Origin: Pyrrhoderma lamaoense
Lineage: Eukaryota > Basidiomycota > Agaricomycetes > Hymenochaetales > Hymenochaetaceae
Direction of reading: 5' to 3'
DNA length: 64,000 nucleotides
Assembly: GCA_002794735.1 (NCBI GenBank)
Contig: NBAZ01000002.1
Location: 930,001 to 994,000 of the forward strand
Shown: positions 1 through 11,640 of the stretch, piece by piece
Layout: every line of letters starts with the position of its first letter
Numbering within the stretch: position 1 is the first letter of the stretch
The notes under the pieces: generated by a model
Told to the model about the DNA's origin: nothing
Databases searched by the model: none
What the model saw: the letters and a program-made list of their open reading frames with translations, nothing else
Translations under genes and position numbers: made by a program

Positions 1-1
1 G

Positions 2-418
2 GTCTCCTCCTCTTCTTCTTCAGCTGTACTGACGACAGGGAGTGCCATGGGAGAGGAAGGGCAAGATGAGGAAGGATTCCGGATGTCGGGTGGCGAAGCA
101 GGTAGTATCTCATCGGCAGATGCTTCTTCTCAGTCAATCTATCCGACTTCTACCACGAAATCTAATGGGTTATCTCATTCAACGAATGCACCGGCCCCTT
201 CCTCTGCTCGGCCCGGATTGAGACTCGAAGAGCGAGAGAGAGTCGGAGACTCAGCGCAGGAGGTAGAGGTAAAAGATGCCTCTGGGAGATACAGGCACGC
301 AAGGCGAGCGCCTGTGGATGAATATACGCTTCAGCCGATGAGGAGGGTGAGTAAGGCTGGATTGGAGAGCTCTGAGTGGTCGCTGGGACTAGGGTCAGGA
401 AGCGAGCGCGATGGATGA
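2..418 (+). CDS. C-terminal exon of an unrecognised gene, truncated by the window edge
   Basis: The reading frame is already open at base 2 and runs to a TGA at 416-418, so this is the 3' end of a gene starting outside the window. The visible 138 or so residues begin with a serine run (VSSSSSSAV) and continue as a low-complexity, Ser/Gly/Arg/Glu-rich tail with no domain, membrane segment or signal I recognise. The internal ATG at 47 is probably not a real start because the frame is open before it. A long T/C-rich stretch follows directly, as after other plus-strand genes in this window, which supports this being a genuine gene end. Function cannot be assigned. Confidence 0.5.
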   Translation, partial: VSSSSSSAVLTTGSAMGEEGQDEEGFRMSGGEAGSISSADASSQSIYPTSTTKSNGLSHSTNAPAPSSARPGLRLEERERVGDSAQEVEVKDASGRYRHARRAPVDEYTLQPMRRVSKAGLESSEWSLGLGSGSERDG

Positions 419-3185
419 TGATCGCCAGTGAACTAACAAAGCAAACTAAAATTAAGAATCACATAACTTTATCATAATTTTGATGTTGATGGATTTTTCT
501 ATTGTTGTGCCTTCATTTTTGGGTCCTATTTCTCCAACTTTTGGTTCTCTTCAATTAACTTTCGTTGTTTGTTTTTTTATTATTTTTATAACGTCCTTTT
601 CCCCCAACCCCCAACTACTCCTTTCGACCTGCCTGTTTTTGTTTATTTTTTGTCTGGTATGTCTGGTACACGCAACAAGAACGTTTGTTTACATTGCTTT
701 GCCCCTCCCCCTCCTTCAGTTTTTGAAGTGTTTTTACTTCTCTTCGTTTTTTATCTTTGTCGCATTATCATCATGCTTAACCTTATTACGACATATGCCA
801 TTCATCAATACCTATTCACATATTCTATACTTTATTTCTATACCTAAACTATACACAACGCTTGATTTTTTTGTTTAACCTGAGCTTTGATTTTCTTGCA
901 TCTCTTCGTTATGTCTTTTTCTTCTTGGTTTTCAACTTTTTTTCCATAGGACTTTCAAAAACGACAACGTGGACTGATGAATCTGGTCACACTCTCAGCA
1001 CGCTATTTCTCATCATTTTGTTAACATCTTCCCATTTTTCCCTCTTCCCTTCTGAATTATTCTGGCTTGCGGGGTCTGCAAACATTTCGCATTGGCTATT
1101 TTACTGTACTCACAGATGCAGAATAGACAGGACCTCTTTCTATTCGCATTTACAACTGCATATCGCATATTTTTATACATTTTTGGGTATCTACCTGCCT
1201 GTTTATCGTGACACACTACATACTCAACACCTATGGGTATATAATTAGTACAGAAAAAAACTTCATACACTTCTCCTTCATTAAATCTCTGTCCTACCCT
1301 CCCTCTTTATCCATTACGACTACGGTCCTCACTCTCTCTCTTCCATATACAAAATTATTAAATATAACCAAATGTAACAACTATTGCCTATGTATGTATG
1401 TATCCATTTGTTTATGTTTATGATTTTGTTTCTTTCCAGTACCTGGATCGAGAATAAACAGTTTTTCCCTTAGAAAGACGAAGAAGGTGTTAGAAAACAA
1501 GGTAATGATAGAAGGAACGTCAATGTGACTTCGGCAATGGTGCTAGAACCTAATAGAATGGTTATTGTTCCTTTGACGCTCAAGGGAAAAGCGATGATTG
1601 TTGATGTTGATGATTATATCTGTTTGGTACATTCATTTCCATTCGGTTTCAATATTAATAAAAGAGTAACCAGGTGATCATGGGGCTGAATTATGATAGA
1701 TCCGGTTGTTTATGGGGCTGTCTCCCCTAGTACTACATGTACTTCGTAGCCTGATCACCCGGTACTCGGGGACGTTGGAGTATCGATCCCGGAGCGCCCA
1801 AGGGTGGGGTGCGGAGAATGAGGAGAACCTAAATATAAGCTTGTCAAGTGGTCAGAGGTTAGTGAAATTGGGGGTGAGTTGAGCTTTGTTTGTTTGTGTA
1901 AAGCTGTGCAAGCGTGTGTACAGGTGTAACCGCTGATTTGGGAGGGGAACGTGGTAGAAAGTGAAAAGGCTACTAAAAAGGAAAAGAGATTCTTGGAAGC
2001 TATTTGATGTACTTGGTAAGTATCAAAGCCAGTGTAAGAGGCTTTGGAAGTACTAGGGTTTATTAGTGGTGAGCTAATAAGAAGAGTCAAAAGCTATGAA
2101 TAATAGTAGTTATTATATTAGCTATTACAGATAAGGCAGATAATGAGGCTTATGTTGATAATATGTAACTTTTACTGATATAGTTAACACGGCGAGACTA
2201 AGGCCTAATATACTTCATTCCAACACTAGTATGGGGACCGCACAGTTATCGCACCCGCAGTAGTGGTAAGTATTTGGTGCTAGTGATGGAGTGGGTAGCT
2301 GCGGGTTTTTGGGCGCATATAAATGCCCGTGCCCGTACTTGTTCTCGATAGCCGCAGTTAGAGAATGGAATAACTCATTAGATACACAGTTTCGAAGCAG
2401 TGACACAGTTTGACTTGAGGTTGAACCAGTGCTAGGTAGGACATGTAATAGACCCGCAGTAGTATGTTGTAGGCGGCGGGCCATTCTCGCCGTGACTGCA
2501 ACGGAACTGTACACGCTCATGCAATTTGTACAGTAGTCCGGATGCTGAAGCAGTGGCTAATAGTCTTTAGTATGGATGAGTTGATTCTTTTAGTCATTCA
2601 TTTTTTTTCGGTATATTTTTCCTCACTAAGCCAATAATTTAGTAATTGATTATGTGCTAATGTATTAGTTAGTTTAAGCCATGACGAATAGTCTGAGAAT
2701 GTCCGACTCCAGTAGAGGCTTAAGCTGTGTGGCCACAGCACCCGGTGTCAACAAAGAAAGTGGCTACGTGTTTTTAGGCTCAAGAACCGGATTAGTAGGT
2801 AAGTTATTGGCTACGGCTGGGAGCTATTGGTTCGCTAAGCACCTAAGCGAGCGAGATGGGACAGAATCAAATTTGAAGGGTAGAAAGTACACCCGAATGT
2901 CACAAGTCACGAATTACAGCAATCTCACTTGGTGGCTCTGTCGGTATGTGGGTGCATTTAGTGGCTTCGGGCTCAATAGGAACTACTATAAATAATCGCA
3001 ATTAAGCAAGGTGTGGTGGTACGGGTTCTAATAAACGATTTGAATTTGCTAATTAATTATCTCAGCCACCGAGTCTTGGCCCTGCTCGAGTTTCTGTCGA
3101 GTACGTTCATATACCATTGCGTATACTATATGTATGGAATACAAGTTGCATGCGAATGTTTACATCATGAATGTTTTCACTCGGA
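419..3185. other. Intergenic; pyrimidine-rich 3' tract, then nothing recognised
   Basis: Bases about 480-1420 are strongly T/C-rich on the plus strand and produce several Phe/Leu/Ser-rich open frames that I regard as composition artefacts of a 3' flank. From 1420 to 3185 the base composition is more even. Two frames of about 100 codons (2215-2520 minus, 2681-2995 plus) have no recognisable motif, and no splice-linked continuation was found. I see no RNA gene or transposon end here. Confidence 0.5.
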
Positions 3186-6100
3186 TCACGGCATATGCCC
3201 ATACATTGGTCGACCATCTACAACCGTCACCACAACTTTCGCATCTAATATTTCACTTCCCCTTCCCTTGCCACCCACCGCCCTATCTCCGCCTTCGTCC
3301 ATGATGTCCACATCGAGTACGACGTAGTCTGCCCGTTTTCCTGGAGCGAGTGATCCTATATCATCCTCCGAGAAAGAAGCGTACGCCGCGTCGAGTGTCA
3401 TACCCTTGAGTGCTTGCGCACGAGTAAGTTTCTCGTTCGCGTACCTTGGATGATGGAATCAAGTATGAGAATTGAGCACAAGTTGGGTGGAAGAGATAGT
3501 AGGTTAGCAAGAAGTTGATGACTTGTAGAGAAGGTAAAATAACGAGGAAACTCATGAATAAGAAAGGAGTATGACATTAACAGACTGAGAATAAAAGGAT
3601 AGATTATGTTGATTTTAATATAAAATACTGTTTGTTTGCCATCTGAAGTGTAGCTTGGGGCTGCAGACTTTGGCCATCGTGCACAACAACCTAATACTCA
3701 TCATTTGGGCTCGTTCTACAAAGTATATGATGGTATGCACGGCTCTCCCATATGGAACTCTGTTGGGCTTTATACATTGCTTTTTAAACTCAAAGTTGGA
3801 CACTCGAATGCGGATAGGACATATCTAAAATCGGCGCCAAGTCAAGCCACTGCAGGACTCACACTCAAATCGGTTTTTCGGTGTATAAAATTCGGAGTTG
3901 ACAAAACCATAAATAACGACCGAGCCAAGAATGAAGTTTGCTGATGGTGTGGTTTCGAAGGGATAAAACTCGGGAAAGGCAAAAGTCTTGGGATGGACCA
4001 AGGAAAGAAAACATATGTGTATAATTGAAGAACGGACTTACCAACCCTTCTCGCCGTGAGGCGATTCGCCATTAACACTCAGCCGAGTGACAGCGGCGTA
4101 AAACCCGAGCAAGGGATTGACACCCTCTACGGGGAAATCGGAGCCTAGAGGCAGTACTCCGCGCTTGGAGGACCTAATTTTTCCCAATAGAGAGAGAAAG
4201 AAAGTCAGTCATCTCTTAGGTACGATCGGATTATTGTCAAATATAGAAATAAGATCGGTTTATGATAGTTAGAATCAAATCTGTTAACTTGCAGTTACAC
4301 CAGCATCGGGATGATGCATTGTACGAGGATATGTGATCTTGGGAACATCGTGAAGTCGAGATGAGAAGTTAAAAAAAGATATACAGATGGAAGTTCGGGG
4401 AAAGGACGTGTTCGGAGGTAAGGAAGGAACGAGCGAACAGGAGATCAGAAAATCTGTTCCGAGTCCGGAGATGAAAGAGGCGGATAGATATGAGGATGTG
4501 GCTGTGCCGGAATGACAATTCATCTCAGAGGCTCCGAACTTGGATTTGCAATAATCTCTTGCGTGAAAGTATCAATCATGACAGACTCACTCTAACAATG
4601 TTTTGTAGGCGTAGGCATGTTTGATGCGTTCCGGACCCTGAGTATGTATTTTTAGCTCTCAGTTTATCTATCATGAAAATTACAAGGCTGATACTGAGAA
4701 TGATTCTTCAATCATTCCCATCACTCCCATCATTGAGTCAAGAGAAAAAAAAGTACGGAACACGTACAAGCCGAGCCTCGGCGTACCACATATCACTCGT
4801 GCTATGCAGTGGCCGCATCCCGCCGGAATAGCACAGTTTTTATTCCCAGGATTGTTGAGGTCGTTTAGATAGGGGAGAGGGAGATGTATATGTCAGTTAG
4901 TCCAGAGATTCCTTCAATAATCATACCAGTGGTGGCAAAAAAAAACCTCTGCTTACGCATGAGTTGGTTGAACACTAGTAATTACTGTAAAATTGGGAAA
5001 TTACTCAGATTGTAAAGTGATAAAGTAGGCCAATAAAAGATATATAACTATACATACCACCAAGACTGGCAGTACGCTCCAGATCTTCTTTAGTCATTAT
5101 TTGTGCATGTTCTATCCGAGGCCTCCGTTCCTCAGCGCTAGTATTACGTAGTTGATCCTCGAATATGTCTAAAACAACATGATTCGCACGGTCACCGATA
5201 CAATGTACGTTCTAAGAAAGATGATCGCGTCAGGTAACACTTATGGACCAAGTTTGTATTTGGTCATTCTTTACCACTTGGAAGCCATCATCCCAAAAAC
5301 GTGAGATCATATACTGAAGATCCTTGGGAGAGCTGAGTAAAGTTCCCTGTATCTCAGGTTTGTCTGAATATGGCTCAAGCAAAGCGGCGCCCCAAGATCC
5401 TAGTGCTCCTGTGTCGAAAATAGTGAGTAGCTTGAAATATCACTGCCAAAGAGTTTGGGCGACAGAACACCACAATTCTTATCAGCGATTCAAACATACC
5501 ATCGCTCATAAGTTTTATGCTGCGAAGGGTCAATCTCCCGGCAGGTCCATAATTAACAAATTTCTCAATACTATCCCCCAATACTTGTCGGATTCTATAT
5601 GGGCCATCAAATAAAGTCGAATCTAAATACAAAACCAGAATGGAAATTTAAGTCAGATTACTAGTCGGGACCTGACAGTGACATTGTGAGGCTGAGTAAA
5701 AAAAAGGAGGCTAAAACAAACCGGAAGCTTGTTCGCGTCGGCGATCCTACATCAGAGCTCAATAGTCAAATCCACATCAACATGCAGACAATATAAGCAT
5801 ACTTCTTATAAAAGGAAATCGCCTCGGGGTACTCCATGCATCATGTATAGATGTAAGACCATATGATAGTGCCTCCCGAATGGCCGAATGATAGTACTGA
5901 AGCATTTGTTTCTCTGACCACTCCGGCGGCTTTACTAGCGCCATGGCATTGTCGACGAAAACACCTGACAGAGATGGTTCCACATGTGTATCAGAGAAAA
6001 AGATAGGAACATTAAGCCGGTAAAGTGGTTCCCGCATTCACACCTGTTGGACTTCCGTGCTCATCTCGGATTATGGAACCTCCCTCAATCGAGTTAGGGA

Positions 6101-7291
6101 GTTTTCCAGTCTCTTCTATAACCCTCTGAGAAACCCATATCGCATGTCCGTCTACTCGCCGTAATAGAATGGGCCGATCTCGGAGCAATGGCTCTTGATC
6201 AAAATCCGCCTTATTTACTAAAGTATTCAGAGTAAGGACATGAGTTATAAGAGTTCGTACTGACTGCTGTGGGAAATTCTCCTCCGGGCCACTTTGTTTG
6301 ATCCCAGCCTAGTGAGAGGTAATTAGCTAAACATTCATCCGAACTTGATCATCAGAGATTGTTTGGACGTTAAACTGACCCATTCCCTCTATCCAGACAG
6401 TCTTGTTTTGAAGAATATCCGGTCTGGCTTTGACATAGCTTTTCACTTTTTCAATAACCTCTGATGAATTAATGATGAATTTCGGAAGATATCAGTCTCC
6501 AGAACAGTACATGACTTATATTAAGACTTCCACACCTAAAACGGAAGAGGTATTCCCAACTTCTAAATTGGTTTTATACCCTTGTTCAAGAACATGTGCA
6601 TGAGAATCTAATACGAGTTTCATTTTATGTTAATATCATCTGTTCTTAGTGTATAATTAACGCTTCTATAGCTCTTTACCTGCCATTCCCGGAACGATGG
6701 CATGCCCTGGCTTCACGAAATAGAACTTCATGCCGTCCCGTGCGGCCGTTATACCTAGTTTTCTTGATAGTAGAGGCCCTGTCTTATCCACATCACCGAA
6801 TCTGCTTCTAATCTCGTCTAGAAAGTAATTTGTGTTACATATTGCATTGCATTCATTTCCTTGTGGAAACCGAGGATTGGATCTCAAACTCAGAAGAATA
6901 ATGAATCACCTATTGAACCAACCGATAGTATGCGACTCCCGAGAACAGCAATGCATTCCACTTGAGGGTACCTTCTTTCTACAGTGTAAATCCTTCCTTC
7001 TCTTGAACAAATCGCGTAAGCGTTAGGTAATCGAGAAGACTTTCCGCGAATGAGGAGATTAAGTCCCAAAGCTAAGAGTAAAATTATAATCAAGGCAGTA
7101 GGTCTAGGTTTTGACTGCGAAGTTGTAGATAATCTATCCCTATCATTTTCATTGGCCTTTTCAGTCTCCCGCTCCTTATCTTTGTCTATCAAACTTCTGT
7201 CGTCGTTCATAGCTCGTCCGCGCTTCCGTCTACGGGAAAGTATTCCAACCTCTGGTTGTCTTTCAGTTCTAAAAGGGGGATCGGGTGTCAT
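3186..7291 (-). CDS. Membrane-anchored amidohydrolase, YtcJ / Amidohydro_3 family
   Basis: A multi-exon gene read from ATG at 7291 to TGA at 3186-3188. The N-terminus is a charged cytosolic stretch of about 65 residues, then one hydrophobic segment (TALIIILLLALGLNLLI), suggesting a signal-anchor membrane protein. The amidohydrolase core follows. Successive exons show the metal motif SHAHVLEQG (about 6600), NKTVWIEGMGQ, VDGHAIWVSQRVI, LTSIHDAW (5840-5870), a segment near 5480-5540 with RSIKLMSDG, NVHCIGDRAN (about 5180-5215), TSDMWYAEARL (about 4790), IKHAYAYKTLL, LGSDFPVEGVNP (about 4110) and the C-terminal GSLAPGKRADYVVLD. These are the ordered landmarks of the YtcJ-like family of metal-dependent amide hydrolases, whose substrate is usually unknown. 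The last intron (3445-4041) is unusually long, 597 bp. Next to it is a TmpA-like oxidoreductase on the same strand. The family call is firm; internal exon limits are not all fixed. Confidence 0.9.
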
Positions 7292-7681
7292 TCTCTGTTT
7301 AGAGCATTGTATAGTAAGTAGAGGAGTTACTTCAACTCGGTTATGTTGTCGTGAAATGGGTTAACATCAACAATCAAAGAATAACGATACAGACGCCCCA
7401 GTATTAGAAAGTCGATCATCTAGTCTTAATAGGCATTATCTTGCTTTGTAAGCCAGAATTTAGAAGTTTAAATTCAGCTTAGTCCAGCATTAGTGATTGT
7501 GTATATAATTACCAGCTCTATTTGATATACACAAGATTATAAATCAGATTTCGTAGAAAACAGCATGATTCATGATATATAGGTACACGATATTCATTCA
7601 TTCATTTTTAATATATACAGATAAAGAGATGTGTTAGATAAAGCTTCAGAAAACAATTAAGCATCTAAGGCAAGAATGACT
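7292..7681. other. Spacer between the amidohydrolase and the TmpA-like gene
   Basis: About 390 bp between the start of the amidohydrolase and the stop of the upstream same-strand gene. It should hold the amidohydrolase promoter and the 3' flank of its neighbour. No TATA box or other motif stands out. Confidence 0.4.
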
Positions 7682-9465
7682 TTAGGAGTCCCAGATAGGG
7701 CCGAAAGCAGGTATACCACGACTCGTCAGCCATACACTAATTTAAAAGTAAGCTTACGGTTAGAGATGATACACACAGCTTCCGCTTCAAATTCTTTGGC
7801 GATATGATATGTGAGTTTCACCATGTCGGGTTTTCCATGGACTCGAGTATCTGCATAATGATTGATATGTGAGTATCAATAGTTTACTATGCTTCAAATG
7901 GTAAGACTCGCCATAGATGATTGCATCTGAACTTGCTTCGAGAATTGAATCGACCAATTTATCTCCAAATGTTTTCCGAGTGTTTGGGGCGACCCATAGC
8001 AATCGTATTGGCAGCTTTTTTGCGAACAAGTGTGGAGCGCATGGTCCTATTCCACTACCTGTCGCAACTAATACGATACGCCGGAAAAGAGGGACGACTC
8101 TAAGAGCCCCGCAAGTTGGAATTCCACGTACCCAAAGAGATGTAGGTGCATTGTCGATATGTTTACTCGTCCAATCTCCAGCACGGGATACAACGATGGA
8201 GTACCCCTTAACTCCTGGTTCTGCAATTGTTGCGAAGGCATGCCACTGCGTCAATGGATTTTCCGATACTCTGATGAAGGATCCAGGGACAGGGTTCACT
8301 ATGCGATAATTCTCGGTAATCAGTTGTCGAACTTCTTTCTTTCTTAGGCAGTGGCTTACCATTATAATCAAAATAAATTCGTACGGCATGTTCAGATAGC
8401 ACCTCAGTTCGGACAGAGTGTTTCTTCATAACGACCCAAGGCAGGGCGATTGAAAATGTCAATATCAACAAAAGCCAGAATACGGGGGTTTTAATGAGAG
8501 CATTTCCTAGTGCTATATCAGCAGCGCGATAGTCATTTGAAAGCGAAACGACCTGTAAGAGAAATATCATATTTATAAGTGCTAATTATGAAAACCCATA
8601 TCGGAACTTGCTTACAAGAGCCCACACTAAGGCGACTGTAGTCCATCCGAAGAATCGATGAGTCTGTTCAAAACGGTCATGCAAAATTTCCCGGAGCTTA
8701 GGGTGTGCAAAGCCGATGATGCCAAGCAAAAGGATGAGAATTATGTATGACAATATCACAGTTGCTACTGAAGACTAGGGTTGAGCAGATTAGCAACAAG
8801 TTTATGCTCGAGATGGTGATCAAGCCTTACTTTTCCACCATGAAAAAGTTCCGAAGTGGCTTTCGCGGTGAAGAACATGAACCATAGTGTACCGGAAATC
8901 GCACAACCAGAATGTACTGAAGTTATATCTATATTATACCTTTTTCAGGAAAAGGGCACTATATTATATACGCACATCCTCCTATATGATAGACCCTTGC
9001 ACATATGCGTCTTAACCAAAGTGGCCATCTATTGATTAAAAGGGATCCTAACGGTAAAGAACTTTGTAGGATGAAGCTGAGTTAGTGGTTTACTTACGAA
9101 GATGGAATTGAGCAGAACACAACGAAGAAAGCATTGATAACGTATTCTTGACGCATTAAGATAGCACAGAAGAGGTTTGCGATGACAACGACCCCGAGAG
9201 ATTGGGTGTTATAGTCACTCTTTATAAGAGCAGCAATGAAAATTCCTAAGTTTGTCACGAGAACAATCCCAAAGAGTCGTCTGTACAGGGTGAATATCTG
9301 ATGGCGGACATTCCGAAGGTAGTGCCCATGGATTTTGTTTGGCAACTCTTCGTCCTCGATCCCTTTCAACTCTAAGAAATACCCTTTCTCTATGCTTGAG
9401 TCCTCCTTTGAGGCATCATGTACGGATGAAACTGAAGATGAAGACATTGCGGTAGATAAAGTCAT
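7682..9465 (-). CDS. TmpA-like integral membrane oxidoreductase
   Basis: Multi-exon minus-strand gene. The N-terminal part reads HYLRNVRHQIFTLYRRLFG, followed by VVVIANLFCAILMRQEYVIN, then (exon near 8990) RWPLWLRRICARVYHIGG and VHSGCAISGTLWF, then further hydrophobic helices. This matches the membrane domain of Aspergillus TmpA and the related C-terminal part of basidiomycete NRPS-like reductases. The second half is a ferredoxin-reductase-like module with PGSFIRVSE (flavin side) and LVATGSGIGPC (NAD(P) side). After a short intron (around 7753) it ends with SRGIPAFGPIWDS and a TAA at 7682-7684, the characteristic C-terminus of this family. It is stand-alone: no adenylation domain is seen upstream. 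The start is uncertain. An ATG at 9570 is in frame, but I prefer 9465 or 9447, closer to the conserved core. Likely a plasma-membrane or endomembrane redox protein; substrate unknown. Confidence 0.85.
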
Positions 9466-9570
9466 GGTACAGATAAACCTCCTGTCAACTTCAGCTGAAC
9501 AAGATAATAAGGAAGCTGGAGCAACTGGTTTTCCATCTCTAGCGAATTTATCGAGTCGCTTATCCTGCAT

Positions 9571-11640
9571 AACAGCATTATTTATACATCAAAGTTTCAT
9601 GAGCGCAACATCCTTTGCACAATTAAAGGTTTGCCTTCGAATTCACACGACTCCACATCTGTTCAAAGGCAACACGGAGACCGCAGCCCCGATATCACAA
9701 AGCGAAACATCAGACATAGCAGGGTCCAGTGACGGGCAATTACACAACAACCCCCTGGTAACTGCTAGATCTTCATCCCAAAGTCTGATCATGACAGGTA
9801 TTAAGCATCGTTGACAGTGAAGTTTGCTTAAAGACGCACATGAGTTACTGTAAACACGGACCTGTCGGATAAGATATGTTTCTGTTGATGTACACGTATA
9901 CAGTGGATAGCTTACGGCAGTGTTCGGCGAGTTGTCATCTCGGCACCTATCTTGCACGGGCTAAGTGAATAGTACATGATAGCTTTGACTATGTACTACT
10001 CGAATCTCCTCCTGAGTCCGATTTTCAGGAGGACAAATAGCCTATCAGACGTCGGGAACGAAGTGGGCTGCCTCAGAGATTAAGTAAAATATCTAGTGAG
10101 AAACGAGAAACAAGCAGCTCGACCAGGGTACTAGTACAAATATCCATGTTTCAAAGTAGCAGCCCGGAACAATCTTTTGGAGGTCCCGAAGAAAGTGAAA
10201 AAGACAGAGGACATCACACGCCCATCTTGGCAAACACATAAGATGAGTCTTAGTTCAGATGCAAGTAAGGGGTCAATCAGGAATTGAGAGTCTCCCTAGA
10301 TCTCTGACAAATTCAGGAATCTCTCAAGAAAACGCAAAATAGTTGTAGACAGTAGTTTTTCCTATAAGCGGTTGGACTGGTTGTATTAAAGAAACTTGCA
10401 TTGCTCGTTATTTGAAAATAATCTCATTGTTCGATGAGATTACAAGACAAAGTCCCTTTCAAGGAAAGTTACGTAAATGACAAGTTCTCTTCAAGCTACA
10501 TGCTCTTAAGAAGGCATCAATGTTTGCTCATGAAAAGGCCAGTGATGTTTCCTTCGCAAGCTCTTCAAAAATCGGACTATTTTTAGATAGAGCTAGATAT
10601 AGACCTTGCTTTCTCGATATCAAGAGTGTTCTCACAGCTCTGTAGGTATAAATCCAGTACAAGATAATTTTCCTGACGCTTATCTGGGCTTTATTGTACG
10701 ACTGTTATTATAGCTGATTGATGTAGAAAGTAAAACGTAACTCACAAGAATCAAGGGAAGGGGTGCCACATATGTCTCGAGATTGATTAGATCGACAATT
10801 TTTTAGCGATTGTCGAGCGCAAGCAGATATATCGAAAACGACGACTTAAAGCTTGTTAAAGTTGTTGGCTTTGAAAGTTTATGCTCCGAAATCGGAATTC
10901 TGTTTCCATCATGTACACGACTGTTATGATGCAGAAGATGTATATGTACGTGTCAAGGAAAGTTAGGTAAATTGGATTATATAATCTATCCTTGTTACGC
11001 ATACACCAAGTCTTTGTCCAAAGACTTTGAAAGAGCGATGCCTCAAGTTTTAAGCGGGGTCGAGTTGACAAATTATCATGCGTACCAAGGTCTTTACACT
11101 TATGGCCGTCACATGGTATCATAAGCCCAAGACTGATTATAAGGAATGTAAAACCTATCTGGATAGATAATGCAGTGAAATTCTAGGTTGTCTCAAAGAA
11201 CGCCAATCATTACATTTTCTACTAATTTTCGGCGGTCCAATAATCTAGGTGTCTTTCATAACACCTGATCCGGGATCAATATTATTGCGTGGTCAATCTC
11301 GTGAACCTCCTTCTGTTCGCGGGATTAGAAAGATGCCACTGGAGGTTTAGATATTCACTTACTTTAATCGGTTATACTATTTTCCCATCAGAAGAATTCA
11401 CATTTAAGTTGAAAAAACGATTCGTCTCTTCGTGCCTTCGAGTTGGATCAACTGATTTACTTGTCTAGCCAATTGGGGAACATGTGCCAATTCAATTGTA
11501 ATCGCCAAATGATATAAAATTTGAAGAACCTATCGCTTTCACTCCCGGACACCGTGGTCACTCGTCCTGTTATACAGTTCCCACCAGTTTCTTGGCCACA
11601 CTATCACATCTGAAAGACCTTCACAAGTCAAATTAACAAT
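9571..11640. other. Intergenic region between two divergent genes; nothing recognised in most of it
   Basis: About 2 kb separating the TmpA-like gene (-) from the MFS transporter (+). Open frames here are short and lack recognisable motifs, including an 88-codon minus frame at 10856-11122. CCAAT-like sequence at 11468-11473 and a TATA-like box at 11513 probably belong to the MFS promoter. Confidence 0.5.
11513..11519 (+). promoter_or_regulatory. Probable TATA box of the MFS transporter
   Basis: TATAAAA lies about 120 bp before the chosen ATG at 11641, with a CCAAT-type sequence about 45 bp further upstream. Position and sequence fit a core promoter, but A/T-rich matches are common by chance. 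Confidence 0.45.

Noticed and set aside
480..1423. Several open frames rich in Phe, Leu and Ser
   Set aside because: They follow from T/C-rich composition downstream of a gene end; no domain, no splice-linked partner.
2215..2995. Two frames of about 100 codons as small genes
   Set aside because: No recognisable content, no neighbouring exons and no promoter or conserved signal.
7682..9570. Ferric reductase or NADPH oxidase
   Set aside because: It lacks the heme-binding membrane pattern of those families; the HYLRNVRHQIF start and SRGIPAFGPIWDS end fit TmpA-like proteins.
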